A stretch of DNA of 64,000 nucleotides from Dysgonomonas sp. Marseille-P4677 (GTDB lineage: Bacteria > Bacteroidota > Bacteroidia > Bacteroidales > Dysgonomonadaceae). Under the pieces are notes generated by a model. It did not search any database, had not been told where the DNA came from, and saw only the letters and a program-made list of their open reading frames with translations. Positions 1-8,411 of this stretch are shown in pieces. The stretch spans positions 1 through 64,000 of the forward strand of contig NZ_JAEPKU010000008.1 in assembly GCF_016652235.1 (NCBI RefSeq). The letters run 5' to 3'. The stretch's first letter is position 1, and every line of letters starts with the position of its first letter. Both the position numbers and the translations under genes were made by a program.

Positions 1-95
1 TGTCTTTTCCTGAAATAGGTTGTCGGGTTATGAATAATAACTACTTTTATATATATTCGGAGATTCTATTATTCTTTATTTAAAGACTATAAACC

Positions 96-467
96 ATGAG
101 ACTATTTATTGAAAAGTTTAACATTGTGATAGATTGCTCTAATGCTGGGGTTTTGGCTGCATTCTATTCTAAACTTTTAGGGTGGGATTGGATGCATCCA
201 CATGCAAATGGCTGGGCAGCTATTACTTCTCCTTCCGGCATTATTATAGCTTTTCAGGAGGTTCAAGGCTATAAACCTCCTGTATGGCCTTGGGTTGTTG
301 GAAAACAAGGACAAATGTTGCATCTGGATTTTCATGTTGAAGACCTTGAGTCAGCGGTTAAGCATGCTATGGAATGTGGGGCAAAGCTTGCCGATTCCCA
401 ATATTTCGAAAATTCACGAACAATGATTGACCCGGAAGGACATCCGTTTTGTTTGGACATGGATTGA
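96..467 (+). CDS. VOC-family (glyoxalase-like) protein
   Basis: A 123-residue single-domain protein of the vicinal oxygen chelate superfamily. It opens with a typical first beta strand and helix (VIDCSNAGVLAAFYSKLLGW) and ends with the second half-motif DPEGHPFCLDMD, the usual end of glyoxalase/bleomycin-resistance-type domains. Family members bind a metal and act on small molecules or sequester antibiotics; the substrate here cannot be told from sequence. It starts a run of plus-strand genes and lies 22 bp before the DUF3795 gene. Residues 1-5 may be an extension, since VOC domains often begin near the IVIDCSN strand. Confidence 0.8.
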   Translation: MRLFIEKFNIVIDCSNAGVLAAFYSKLLGWDWMHPHANGWAAITSPSGIIIAFQEVQGYKPPVWPWVVGKQGQMLHLDFHVEDLESAVKHAMECGAKLADSQYFENSRTMIDPEGHPFCLDMD

Positions 468-489
468 ACTGAATATCTGTTAAGAGAGT

Positions 490-819
490 ATGAATACCTT
501 AAAAAGATATATCGGAAGAGTACCTGCTTGCGGAGTTTTCAGTGGAGGCTGTCCAATCTACACCAGAGAAAAGAATCCATGTCCCGGTGCGGAGATTAAC
601 TTGCAACGTTGCGAAAAATGCAAAACATTTCATCTGTGTTGTATGGATAGAGGGATAACTCATTGCCATGAGTGCGATATTTTCCCTTGCAGCAAGTTTA
701 AAAGCTTTGCAAAGCGATGGTTGAAATACGGACAGAATTTTATAGATAATCAAAAACTATTGAAAGAAGTAGGAGAAGATTGCTTTTTGAAACATTATAA
801 TTCAAATATAGAGGAATAA
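490..819 (+). CDS. DUF3795-like cysteine-rich protein
   Basis: A 109-residue protein with eleven cysteines, in the pattern CGVFSGGCPIYTR, then CEKCKTFHLCC, then CHECDIFPCSKF. This spacing matches DUF3795-type small putative zinc- or cluster-binding proteins, which are common in anaerobes and have no defined biochemical role. It is short, has no signal peptide and is presumably cytoplasmic. It sits 11 bp upstream of a methyltransferase gene on the same strand, so the two may be co-transcribed. Confidence 0.7.
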   Translation: MNTLKRYIGRVPACGVFSGGCPIYTREKNPCPGAEINLQRCEKCKTFHLCCMDRGITHCHECDIFPCSKFKSFAKRWLKYGQNFIDNQKLLKEVGEDCFLKHYNSNIEE

Positions 820-830
820 TATATTGCGTT

Positions 831-1619
831 ATGAAAAACTTTTTAGAGACAAATAAAACCGCATGGAATAATCGGGTAGATGTACACATACAGTCTGATT
901 TTTATGAATTTGATTCCTTTATGAAGGGAAAATCCTCTTTACCTTCTTTGGACATTGAGCTGCTAGGTGATATTAGAGGTAAATCTATTTTACATTTACA
1001 ATGTCATTTTGGAATGGATACCTTGTCAATGGCGCGAATGGGAGTAAATGTTACCGGAGTCGATTTTTCCAATACAGCAATTGATAAAGCGAAAGAATTG
1101 AGCCGGAAGTTAAATATAGATGCAAATTTTATCTGTTGCGATGTATTAGAGCTCCCTCAATATTTAGATGAAACTTTTGATATTGTTTATACCTCTTATG
1201 GTGTTATTAATTGGTTGCCTGATCTACAGGAATGGGGAAAAGTAATATCTACAATGTTGAAGACCCAAGGAAAATTTATTATGATAGAATTCCATCCTGT
1301 GTTATGGATGCTTGACGAACAGTTTAAACAGATTGAATATCCCTATTCAAGAAAGGAGCCGTTTGTTATGAAAGAAGCGACTTATACTGATAATGGCAAG
1401 AAAACTATTGACGAAACTGTTACTTGGAATTACGGATTATCTGAAACTATAAACGGATTGGTTCAAAATGGAATATCTATTCAAGAATTCAATGAATACT
1501 ATTATTCGCCTTTTAATCTTTCAGCCAATATGATTGAGATTGCTCCAAAAGAATTCAAGGTAAAAGGATTAGAGGATAAGATTCCTGTAACCTATTCCAT
1601 AATAGGAAAAAGAATATGA
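831..1619 (+). CDS. Class I SAM-dependent methyltransferase
   Basis: A 262-residue Rossmann-fold methyltransferase. Motif I is degenerate but recognisable (SILHLQCHFGMDTLSMAR, around residues 52-69), followed by the acidic strand end GVDFS (about 77-81) and a motif IV region with DIVYTSYGVINWL. The C-terminal part is the variable substrate-binding lid. The HLQCHFG form of motif I is typical of a small-molecule methyltransferase family in Firmicutes and Bacteroidetes. The substrate is unknown. Confidence 0.85.
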   Translation: MKNFLETNKTAWNNRVDVHIQSDFYEFDSFMKGKSSLPSLDIELLGDIRGKSILHLQCHFGMDTLSMARMGVNVTGVDFSNTAIDKAKELSRKLNIDANFICCDVLELPQYLDETFDIVYTSYGVINWLPDLQEWGKVISTMLKTQGKFIMIEFHPVLWMLDEQFKQIEYPYSRKEPFVMKEATYTDNGKKTIDETVTWNYGLSETINGLVQNGISIQEFNEYYYSPFNLSANMIEIAPKEFKVKGLEDKIPVTYSIIGKRI

Positions 1620-1671
1620 AATAATGAAAATTGATTTGTATTATTGCATTCAACTTGCAACATAAGTTTTT

Positions 1672-2283
1672 ATGGATATTGATTTATTGATTAACGAGCT
1701 TCAAAGAAACAGAATAAAAACGACTCTATTAGAAAACAAAGAGCAATTACTAGATTTTTTGAGAGAAACTATCCCTCCAAATAGTATCGTCGGCGTAGGA
1801 GACTCTGTTACCTTAGAGGAAACAGAAGTTTATGATTTTCTTCGGAGTAGTTCCTATGTATTCCTGGACAAATATGATAAGAATTTGACTAAAGAAGAAA
1901 AACGAAATATTTATCTGAAAAATTTTGACGCTGATTTTTTTATTAGTAGTGTAAATGCAATAAGCATGGATGGAAGGCTGTTTAATATGGATGGTAATGG
2001 TAGCCGTGTTGCTCCTATTATATATGGTCCTAAAAAAGTCCTTTTGATAGCAGGAACAAATAAGATTGTTGCAGATGAGAAAGCAGCTATTAGCAGAATA
2101 AGAAATATCGCTGCCCCATTGGACAATATCCGATTATCAAAAAAGAATCCATGTGTCAAAACAGGTAAATGCATTGACTGTAAGTCCAAAACCAAAATAT
2201 GCAATTACCTTTCTGTTATACAAGGACAATTTGATAATGAGCGAATTGAATTAATTCTACTAAATGGGAAGTATGGTTATTAA
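1672..2283 (+). CDS. LUD-domain (lactate-utilisation-like) protein
   Basis: A 203-residue LUD (formerly DUF162) protein. Diagnostic segments are VGVGDSVTLEE, then NAISMDGRLFNMDGNGSRV, and VLLIAGTNKIV. The C terminus has a Cys cluster (CVKTGKCIDCKSKTKIC) typical of the stand-alone clade. LutC/YkgG relatives work in lactate oxidation, but this solitary form lies far from any lutAB genes, so its role is open. It converges with the minus-strand GNAT gene; only 5 bp separate the two stop codons. Confidence 0.8.
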   Translation: MDIDLLINELQRNRIKTTLLENKEQLLDFLRETIPPNSIVGVGDSVTLEETEVYDFLRSSSYVFLDKYDKNLTKEEKRNIYLKNFDADFFISSVNAISMDGRLFNMDGNGSRVAPIIYGPKKVLLIAGTNKIVADEKAAISRIRNIAAPLDNIRLSKKNPCVKTGKCIDCKSKTKICNYLSVIQGQFDNERIELILLNGKYGY

Positions 2284-2288
2284 ATTAT

Positions 2289-2783
2289 CTAATATAAATC
2301 CAGTATCATCAGATAATCCTCGTCATTTTCTCGAATGACCTTAAAGCCCATTTTAAAGTAAAGCTTCACAGCATAATTTTCTTTTTGTACGCTTAATGAG
2401 GTTTGCTTATATCCTGCTTTGCGTAGATGCTCTATCATCTTTATCATTAAACGAGTACCAATACCCTGTCTTCTGTATTCTTTGAATAAGGAGATTGCAA
2501 ATTCAGGTGTTTGGTCATCTATGTAACCGAACCCTTTTATCTCGCTTGATATAACCCTAACCCATACGGCTCCAATAATTTTGTCATCCAAATCTGCGAC
2601 TAAACAATGATCATCAGTTCTTTTTCCAAAATCTTTTATATAAGCAGCTACCTCGGGTATTTTCAGAACACTCCTGGGTATAAGGTTATTCTCGTCAGGT
2701 TGATAGATCGCTTGGTATAGCATATCCTCAAGTTTGTGAATTTCTGATGGCAGTATTTCTCTGATTAGTATATTCGATTTCAT
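2289..2783 (-). CDS. GNAT-family N-acetyltransferase
   Basis: A 164-residue GNAT acetyltransferase. The acetyl-CoA pyrophosphate-binding motif A is clear (RRQGIGTRLMIKMIEHL, about residues 105-121), preceded by the beta-4 strand ISLFKEY and followed by the beta-5 segment KQTSLSVQKENYAVKLYFKMGF. The acceptor substrate cannot be inferred. It is downstream of the broken ASCH-SnoaL gene on the same strand. Confidence 0.85.
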   Translation of the reverse strand: MKSNILIREILPSEIHKLEDMLYQAIYQPDENNLIPRSVLKIPEVAAYIKDFGKRTDDHCLVADLDDKIIGAVWVRVISSEIKGFGYIDDQTPEFAISLFKEYRRQGIGTRLMIKMIEHLRKAGYKQTSLSVQKENYAVKLYFKMGFKVIRENDEDYLMILDLY

Positions 2784-2801
2784 TCTCTAACAATTTTGCA
2801 T

Positions 2802-3557
2802 TTAAATGCCTAGCATACTGTGAACATCTTCGGTATCAGAATATATACGCCACAAACTAACCTTATCGTCCTGAATCTCAGCAAACCAAATTGCCCGAAG
2901 ATTATTCAATCTTTCATCTGAGGAAATCTAATATCCTTGCATAATTACTATAGAGTCTTCTTTAGAGATTATTTTCTCAAAAATATTTTGATAATTAGGG
3001 AATAATTTAAAGAAAGGGTTCCACGCTGTTGAAATACAGTTGGATTTTCCTTCTATTTGGTTATTCTCCATATCGATAAAGACATGATTTTCTGTCATAA
3101 GTTCCGCTAGACCTTCAATGTCTGCATTGTTGATACAGTTATTAAATTGTAAGGCTATAGATTGAGTTTTTGTAGGATTCGGCATTATTACTTTAAACCA
3201 CTCACAAACAAGTAAAGTCTCTTGACCTAATTCTTTTCCTATTTCAGACAGAAGTTTTGAATAATAGGGGTGGTGAATAGCCAGCCACTTTTCTAAACTA
3301 CCATCTCCTTCCTCTATGGCAAAGGTTTCTGTTATATCTTCGAATTTGACAATTTCAACTTTCTCGACTCGAATTATAGCAACTTTTTTGCCAGAAGAAT
3401 TTAATATTGAGAAATAGTCTCCAACTTTACTAGCATGTTTTAATCCTTGTAAATGATAATCAAGCAATGAAGATGTCGCTATTTTTTCTCCGGTTAAGAC
3501 TTTGTTTGCAAGATCATCAATTTCAACAGGGAAACTGCCAAATTTTACTTTTTCCAT
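2802..3557 (-). pseudogene. ASCH-SnoaL fusion gene interrupted by an in-frame TAG
   Basis: Residues 1-130 form an ASCH domain (GEKIATSSLLDYHL, VAIIRVEKVEIVKF), a beta-barrel fold linked to RNA or nucleotide binding. The rest is an NTF2/SnoaL-like domain. The reading frame stops at TAG (2928-2930) after IVIMQGY, yet the next 41 codons stay open in the same frame to TAA at 2802-2804. They encode the expected last strands of the SnoaL fold (LRAIWFAEIQDDKVSLWRIY). One point change therefore truncates the gene. The start at 3557 (ATG, MEKVKFGS) is preferred over an upstream GTG, and it overlaps the end of the next gene by 13 bp. Confidence 0.75.
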
Positions 3558-3958
3558 ATCTGTACTCCTCCCAATAAATATAAGAACCCGATTCCCAAAG
3601 CACCAATAGAGAACAATAAGTGATGCCACTGAAATGTGGTCTCAATGGCTATATTTATAATAGAGCCTAATATTCCTCTCAATAGATAAATGGCTGCAAT
3701 AATGAAAATTCCTGTTTTTAACAAGGGTAGTTTTTTAATCTTTCCTGCTCCGGATAGCCCATAAAGCCCGAATATAAAAAAGAAGACCGCAACAAAGACT
3801 GTCATGACATAAGGTAGCAGAGGATGGATTTCCGCATTTCTGCGCATGTTTTCCCCGACTCCGGTGATCTCAAAGAAATAGGCTGCATTGAGTAAGCAAA
3901 CAATATGAGCAATGGCTATTATTATATTTATATAGCCTCCTAATTTTAGCGTCTTCAT
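3545..3958 (-). CDS. Four-helix membrane protein
   Basis: A 137-residue hydrophobic protein with about four transmembrane segments, near residues 8-28, 48-68, 80-100 and 112-132. It is highly basic between helices 2 and 3 (GKIKKLPLLKTG). It resembles small DoxX/DUF-type integral membrane proteins, but I do not recognise a defined family. Its 3' end overlaps the start of the ASCH-SnoaL gene by 13 bp, which suggests translational coupling. Confidence 0.65.
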   Translation of the reverse strand: MKTLKLGGYINIIIAIAHIVCLLNAAYFFEITGVGENMRRNAEIHPLLPYVMTVFVAVFFFIFGLYGLSGAGKIKKLPLLKTGIFIIAAIYLLRGILGSIINIAIETTFQWHHLLFSIGALGIGFLYLLGGVQIWKK

Positions 3959-3971
3959 ATCTATTTCTTTT

Positions 3972-4460
3972 CTAACAATTGGCTTTCAGATAATCCATTA
4001 TTTCGGAAGCTAGTTTCGTAGTCTCTCCTAAAATAGATTGTGTTAAAACATCTAATTGATCAAAATCGGGATTATCAACTAAAACGACTTCAAGTACTGA
4101 ATATTTAGGCATTGTAGTTTTTTCTTTATTCCACTTTGTAGACTTCAATAAGTGCCAATATTCTTTTTGAACTTCAGCGTTCTGCCCCATCAGCCAAAGC
4201 TCGAATCTTATTTTCTCATGGTTGAGGACTACTCCGAAACGAAGTTTCTTTTTCCTCAGAAATTCATCGAAAAAGGGAAAATAGGTATAATCCATATATC
4301 CGGGAGATACATTGCCAAAAGAGTATTTATCAGCCATATGTTGGGAACAATAAGCTTTTAAACTTAGTACATATTTTACTAAACCGGTATAGGCTTTTTG
4401 GATATTCCCTTCGCCCAATGCTTCTTTATATAAGAAAACATATCGGTTAAAATCCTCCAT
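3972..4460 (-). CDS. Conserved hypothetical protein (DUF7000-like)
   Basis: A 162-residue soluble protein with no membrane segment. It begins with an alpha-helical region (MEDFNRYVFLYKEALGEGNIQKAY) and has a central FPFFDEFLRKKKLRFGVVLNHEKIRFELWLMG region that looks like a beta-sheet core. It resembles Bacteroidetes DUF7000-type proteins of unknown function, though this assignment is from memory. It is 13 bp upstream of the membrane-protein gene and probably in the same operon. Confidence 0.55.
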   Translation of the reverse strand: MEDFNRYVFLYKEALGEGNIQKAYTGLVKYVLSLKAYCSQHMADKYSFGNVSPGYMDYTYFPFFDEFLRKKKLRFGVVLNHEKIRFELWLMGQNAEVQKEYWHLLKSTKWNKEKTTMPKYSVLEVVLVDNPDFDQLDVLTQSILGETTKLASEIMDYLKANC

Positions 4461-4515
4461 TTTTGTAATTCTGTTTACTTATTCTAACTATTTAACTAAG
4501 GTAGTGATTTAAGAA

Positions 4516-5049
4516 TCATATTGTTTGTAAACTTTTATTTTTAACCATCGCTTTTCGGATATTCTTTTTAGTTGCTTGTATTGCAGGAGATAATCCACCT
4601 TCCATCATTTCCAGTGCAATCCGTAACTCTTGTCCTAATTCAGGTATAGGTAGGCAAAGTTCGTAAGCAAGTTTCATACAAAGCGATTGTACACCCGAAG
4701 GCTCACTTTTAGAGATCATATGCTTTAAACAAAAATCCAGAAAATCAACCCGTGGAGGATTTGCTAAAGGCTGTTTATAAAGTATTGCAAGTATTAGTCT
4801 ACGTTTTCCAGCATGGTTACATCTCAAAGCTTCATCAATCAGTTCATTCTGCTTATTATATAGAAATTCGTTTTCTTTCGCAGAAAAATGAGTCATAACC
4901 CAAGCTGCTTGGTAAGATATTTTATCTTCCTGATCAAAAAGTAAATTATATAACTCTTTCTTTTTTTCATTATTTCCTCTAGTCAGATATGCTATTTCAT
5001 GAATATCATTCATGCCGATACGTTGAGATAGCTTTTCTTTGAAGTTCAT
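4516..5049 (-). CDS. Alpha-helical repeat-like hypothetical protein
   Basis: A 177-residue all-helical protein if started at the ATG at 5049 (MNFKEKLSQRIGM), which lies 2 bp from the stop of the GrpB-family gene. The longer reading to 5142 overlaps that gene and is less likely. Helix pairs such as NEKKKELYNLLFDQEDKISYQAAWV and GKRRLILAILYKQP suggest a short HEAT-like solenoid. No catalytic motif is visible and its function is unknown. Confidence 0.6.
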   Translation of the reverse strand: MNFKEKLSQRIGMNDIHEIAYLTRGNNEKKKELYNLLFDQEDKISYQAAWVMTHFSAKENEFLYNKQNELIDEALRCNHAGKRRLILAILYKQPLANPPRVDFLDFCLKHMISKSEPSGVQSLCMKLAYELCLPIPELGQELRIALEMMEGGLSPAIQATKKNIRKAMVKNKSLQTI

Positions 5050-5050
5050 A

Positions 5051-5626
5051 TTATAAGTATTTATTAGGAAACTCTTTTCTTCCCAGATTAGTATATTTTC
5101 TAATGAAATCGGTCTTTGCTTCTGTATAAGCATCCCTATCATGCTGAAATTTATCTTTTAATTCCAGTTTTAGCTGACCATATTGTTTTGCTACCTCCGG
5201 ATATTGCTTCAGATAGTCACGAAAATACAATTCATCCCAATCTCCAAAATAACGAACATGCAGATGAAAAACTTTTTCTTCAAATCCGTTTAAAGTATAT
5301 CCTTTCATAAACATCATATGCGGAGTAGGGTTGTTTGGTTGATAAGTATAGATGTAACCAATAGATTCGATTCTTTTTATTAAAGAATCCGTGTCAGCAG
5401 CTTGTTTAATCTCAAGCAGAATATCTATTGTTGGCTTAGATAATAATTGAGGAACAGAGGTGCTGCCAATGTGGTTAATCCTTGCAATATTTCCTGTGCC
5501 TATTACTTCCATAAGAAGTTGTTCCTCCAGGTTATAATCGTCTGTCCAATAATCTTTGTGTTCTGATAATACAATTGGAAACAGTTGCCAAAGTTCTTCG
5601 TTTGTCAAGTCTTTGAGTTCTTTCAT
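5051..5626 (-). CDS. GrpB/UPF0157 family nucleotidyltransferase-like protein
   Basis: A 191-residue protein with the hallmark NHIGSTSVPQLLSKPTIDIL, which carries the GS and D residues of the polymerase-beta-like nucleotidyltransferase fold. LHVRYFGDWDELYFRDYL and LKLELKDKF follow, as in the GrpB/UPF0157 family. Relatives occur as a domain fused to dephospho-CoA kinase in some bacteria; the substrate is unproven. The ATG at 5626 was chosen because it abuts the previous gene's stop (5628-5630). It overlaps neither neighbour. Confidence 0.8.
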   Translation of the reverse strand: MKELKDLTNEELWQLFPIVLSEHKDYWTDDYNLEEQLLMEVIGTGNIARINHIGSTSVPQLLSKPTIDILLEIKQAADTDSLIKRIESIGYIYTYQPNNPTPHMMFMKGYTLNGFEEKVFHLHVRYFGDWDELYFRDYLKQYPEVAKQYGQLKLELKDKFQHDRDAYTEAKTDFIRKYTNLGRKEFPNKYL

Positions 5627-5627
5627 G

Positions 5628-6683
5628 TTATTTGTTATTATAATTCTGAAATTTCTCTTCCGCTTGGGCAAGCCACTCTTTTTTTACTTTAAGTTTAGTA
5701 TCCCAAAAAGTGACTTCAAAATCAACACTCTTTGTCTTCTTTATTGCTTTCCAATTGCCTACTACGTGACCATTGTATAATATAACAGGTTTAAATGTAC
5801 CATAATTATTGAAAGCTTTCGGATAATGCTCTAAGTCTAATACATTCGTTCTGTTTTTGTAACTGATAAGATATTCGTCATAGGATGGTAGGAAGTGAAA
5901 TACATCATTATCTAATGAAGCTGGCTCTTTGTAAGTTTCATGTATATACAACTCTGTAGAATCGAAGCGATCTTTTATTAACTCGTTTTCGATTAAGGCG
6001 AAAGCATGTCTGCAATCTTTGATTGTTAATCCCGACCACCAGATGAAATCTTGCAGAGTAGCAGGTGAATGGCTTGTCAAATATCGTCGAGCTAATAAAG
6101 CTAAAGCTTCATCTTTGTGTATGTCTTTGCTTTGTGGAGCTCTTTCTTCCAGTAGTGCATATGTTTGTTTTTTCCCTTTCAATACTCCACTACATATAAT
6201 TCCTTCAGCTTCTGCCCACATCATAAAGTGGTATATATGTCTTGGTGTAGCTCCTAAACCTTCTTGCTCAAATAATTTTGTAAGCTCTTCTTTAGTTTGA
6301 TGGTTGTTGTCTCGCAATGTTTTTTCTAATAGGCGGTAGCACTTTGTTAATTCTTGTTCTTCAATCTTCAAATCCGTTGCATATTTCCATGCCATTTTAA
6401 TTCGTCCTCCTGTTAGTTTCAAAAGCCATCCGATATCTTCCGAAGAAACGAAATGCCATGTTGGACGCATGACATGTGTTCGAAGAAAGTCTCCATGATT
6501 GAAAGCATCTTCTACCTCTTGTTCAGTACAAGATTTCAATCTGATAGCAATTGCCCATTTTGCCATATTAAAATCTTGTGCTTGCATTGCTCCCATCCAC
6601 GAAACTAATTCCTTGGGAGTATCAAATGTCTGATTTGATAGTTGATGACTAGAGAGGCGTATGTTTTTGATAGCTGTGTTCAT
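5628..6683 (-). CDS. Winged-helix DNA-binding protein, AlkZ/YcaQ-like (HTH_42)
   Basis: A 351-residue HTH_42-type protein. The MGAMQAQDF segment near residue 30 is the QxQ-like glycosylase signature of the AlkZ/YcaQ superfamily, followed by LRTHVMRPTWHFV and a C-terminal FLPSYDEYLISYKNR module. Family members that have been characterised remove alkylated or cross-linked bases from DNA, but many relatives are uncharacterised. The order 3' to 5' is GrpB-like gene then this gene, 1 bp apart, so the two are likely co-transcribed. Confidence 0.75.
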   Translation of the reverse strand: MNTAIKNIRLSSHQLSNQTFDTPKELVSWMGAMQAQDFNMAKWAIAIRLKSCTEQEVEDAFNHGDFLRTHVMRPTWHFVSSEDIGWLLKLTGGRIKMAWKYATDLKIEEQELTKCYRLLEKTLRDNNHQTKEELTKLFEQEGLGATPRHIYHFMMWAEAEGIICSGVLKGKKQTYALLEERAPQSKDIHKDEALALLARRYLTSHSPATLQDFIWWSGLTIKDCRHAFALIENELIKDRFDSTELYIHETYKEPASLDNDVFHFLPSYDEYLISYKNRTNVLDLEHYPKAFNNYGTFKPVILYNGHVVGNWKAIKKTKSVDFEVTFWDTKLKVKKEWLAQAEEKFQNYNNK

Positions 6684-6689
6684 AGAGAG

Positions 6690-7289
6690 CTATAGATTAT
6701 TTTCATTTAATTTTAAGAATTCTAATTTAATTCTTCGGATTACTTCAATTGGAATTTCTCTTTCTGAATTAATAACCTGTTCACCATCATTCATATAAAA
6801 TTGAATAGGATAATTTCCTTCTACTTTATCTATATCCAACTCTACACCTAGTAATTTAGCTTCCTCCTCACTCTCAAAATCCTCTTCTGATTGGTAGCAG
6901 AATTGCATTTGTTTAAAGTTGACAACCCATTTTGATGATTTAAATGGTTTATTGGTTTGAATGTATTCCAGACTATTTGGATATAATATAAATATTTCTT
7001 GCCCTTTACGTTTCCACCAATAGAAAGAGATGAAGTAAAGAATCATGAATATTTCTAAAGATAATACAATACCACTAATGAGAATAAATTCCAATGTAAA
7101 ATCAGTTATAGGAATAATTAAGCCTATCATAACTATGTGAAAAAGAAAAAGAGCTGAAAACAATATTGTACAGCATAGATACAGTAATTGTCTACTATTC
7201 TTAGGATCAATGATGAGCCTAAGTTTATTTTCCTTTTGTTCAAGAGTGTAAGGATATGGTATTCCCCTTTTCAGATAATTCTTTTTCAA
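6690..7289 (-). CDS. YcxB-like membrane protein
   Basis: A 199-residue protein with two adjacent transmembrane helices (about residues 35-58 and 65-90). They are followed by a cytoplasmic beta-rich domain starting at WWKRKGQEIFILYPNSLEYIQ. The arrangement resembles YcxB-like/DUF-type membrane proteins of Bacteroidetes. Function unknown. It lies 7 bp upstream of the AlkZ-like gene and just outside the integrase-bearing region. Confidence 0.55.
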   Translation of the reverse strand: MKKNYLKRGIPYPYTLEQKENKLRLIIDPKNSRQLLYLCCTILFSALFLFHIVMIGLIIPITDFTLEFILISGIVLSLEIFMILYFISFYWWKRKGQEIFILYPNSLEYIQTNKPFKSSKWVVNFKQMQFCYQSEEDFESEEEAKLLGVELDIDKVEGNYPIQFYMNDGEQVINSEREIPIEVIRRIKLEFLKLNENNL

Positions 7290-7306
7290 ATTTCTAGATA
7301 CATTTT

Positions 7307-8410
7307 TTATTTTAAACTTATTTTATTCGCTGATTCTCTTTTCTTTGAATTTACCAATTCAGCATAAATCTGAGTGGTAGAAACATTTTTATGCGTTAAC
7401 ATCTTACTTACAGTATAGATATCTGTACCTAAAGCGAGCTGTAAGGTAGCAAAAGTATGGCGAAAACAATGAAATGTGATGTGCTTTGTTATCCCAGCAC
7501 TGACAACCCATGCTTTCAGAGGTTGTTGAGTCATGCTTCGTTGCAATCCTTTAAATACTTTACCTGTTCCTCGTTTTCCACATAGTTCCAAAGCTTCATC
7601 ACTGATTGGCAAAGTTGTTTCTGTTTCGTTCTTTTCAGTTCTGATACGCATACAATATCCACCATCCGATGCAGGTTCTATCTCTTTCCAATCCAATTTC
7701 AATATATCGCTGATTCTAAGTCCTGTCATACAAGAAAAGATAGAAGCGGTTTTAAGCATAGGATAATCGCAGGGAGTATTTGCTAATAATTTGACTTCGT
7801 TCAAAGTCAGATACTCTTTCTTTACATCCGTAGTGTCAATAGCATCAAGGTAGTCATTCAAATTCTCTCTAAAAAACTTCTCTTTAAAAGCGATTTTCAA
7901 TAAGGCTCTAAAAGTTGAAAAATATCCTGATGCCGAATTTTGAGAGATTCTATAATTTTTATTCTTTAGTTGCCTAGCATCCAATAAATAATCTCTAAAT
8001 CGATTACATAAATCGACAGTAACCTCTCCAAACGTACATTTTCCTTTAACAAAATTGAAAAAGTGCTGATACACTTTCATCCATTTCTGGTCTTTCTTTT
8101 CCGCTTTAGTTTTGAAATAAGCCAGAAAATCGGCTTTAGCCTTATTCTTATCCAAAAATCCAAATTCTTCGTTGATTATAGATTGTACTCTCATGCTTCT
8201 GATAGCCTCTGCTTTCATCAACATTTCATTATTGAATTCTTTCTCAAATTCATTTCTAGCCTTTGCATAGATATAAATACCTAAATATTCACGTCTGGTC
8301 ATTTTCATCGAATATGGATCACGGATAGCAGGGTAGTAGTCTAAATAAAGACTGATTCTACCTCGTGTTATATCTCGTTGTCTAAGATGTACTCTGGTTA
8401 AGGTTGCCAT
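7307..8410 (-). CDS. Tyrosine recombinase / integrase (left copy)
   Basis: A 367-residue tyrosine recombinase with a complete catalytic set: Arg232 (SCMTGLRISD), His314-x-x-Arg317 (FHCFRHTF), His340 and the nucleophile Tyr349 (TTQIYAEL). The N terminus (VHLRQRDITRGRISLYLDYY) is the arm-binding domain typical of Bacteroidetes phage-type integrases. It forms a pair with the upstream four-HTH gene, which starts 1 bp beyond its start codon. The pair faces the decayed mnmE-like sequence at 9609, the same polarity as the second integrase shows toward intact mnmE. Confidence 0.92.
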   Translation of the reverse strand: MATLTRVHLRQRDITRGRISLYLDYYPAIRDPYSMKMTRREYLGIYIYAKARNEFEKEFNNEMLMKAEAIRSMRVQSIINEEFGFLDKNKAKADFLAYFKTKAEKKDQKWMKVYQHFFNFVKGKCTFGEVTVDLCNRFRDYLLDARQLKNKNYRISQNSASGYFSTFRALLKIAFKEKFFRENLNDYLDAIDTTDVKKEYLTLNEVKLLANTPCDYPMLKTASIFSCMTGLRISDILKLDWKEIEPASDGGYCMRIRTEKNETETTLPISDEALELCGKRGTGKVFKGLQRSMTQQPLKAWVVSAGITKHITFHCFRHTFATLQLALGTDIYTVSKMLTHKNVSTTQIYAELVNSKKRESANKISLK

Positions 8411-8411
8411 G

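Noticed and set aside
3-81. Possible 3' end of a gene starting left of the window
   Set aside because: The open frame is short, with no motif, so it cannot be supported.
2928-2930. Recoded TAG (amber read-through or unusual amino acid)
   Set aside because: No matching suppressor tRNA or context is seen; a simple nonsense mutation is enough.
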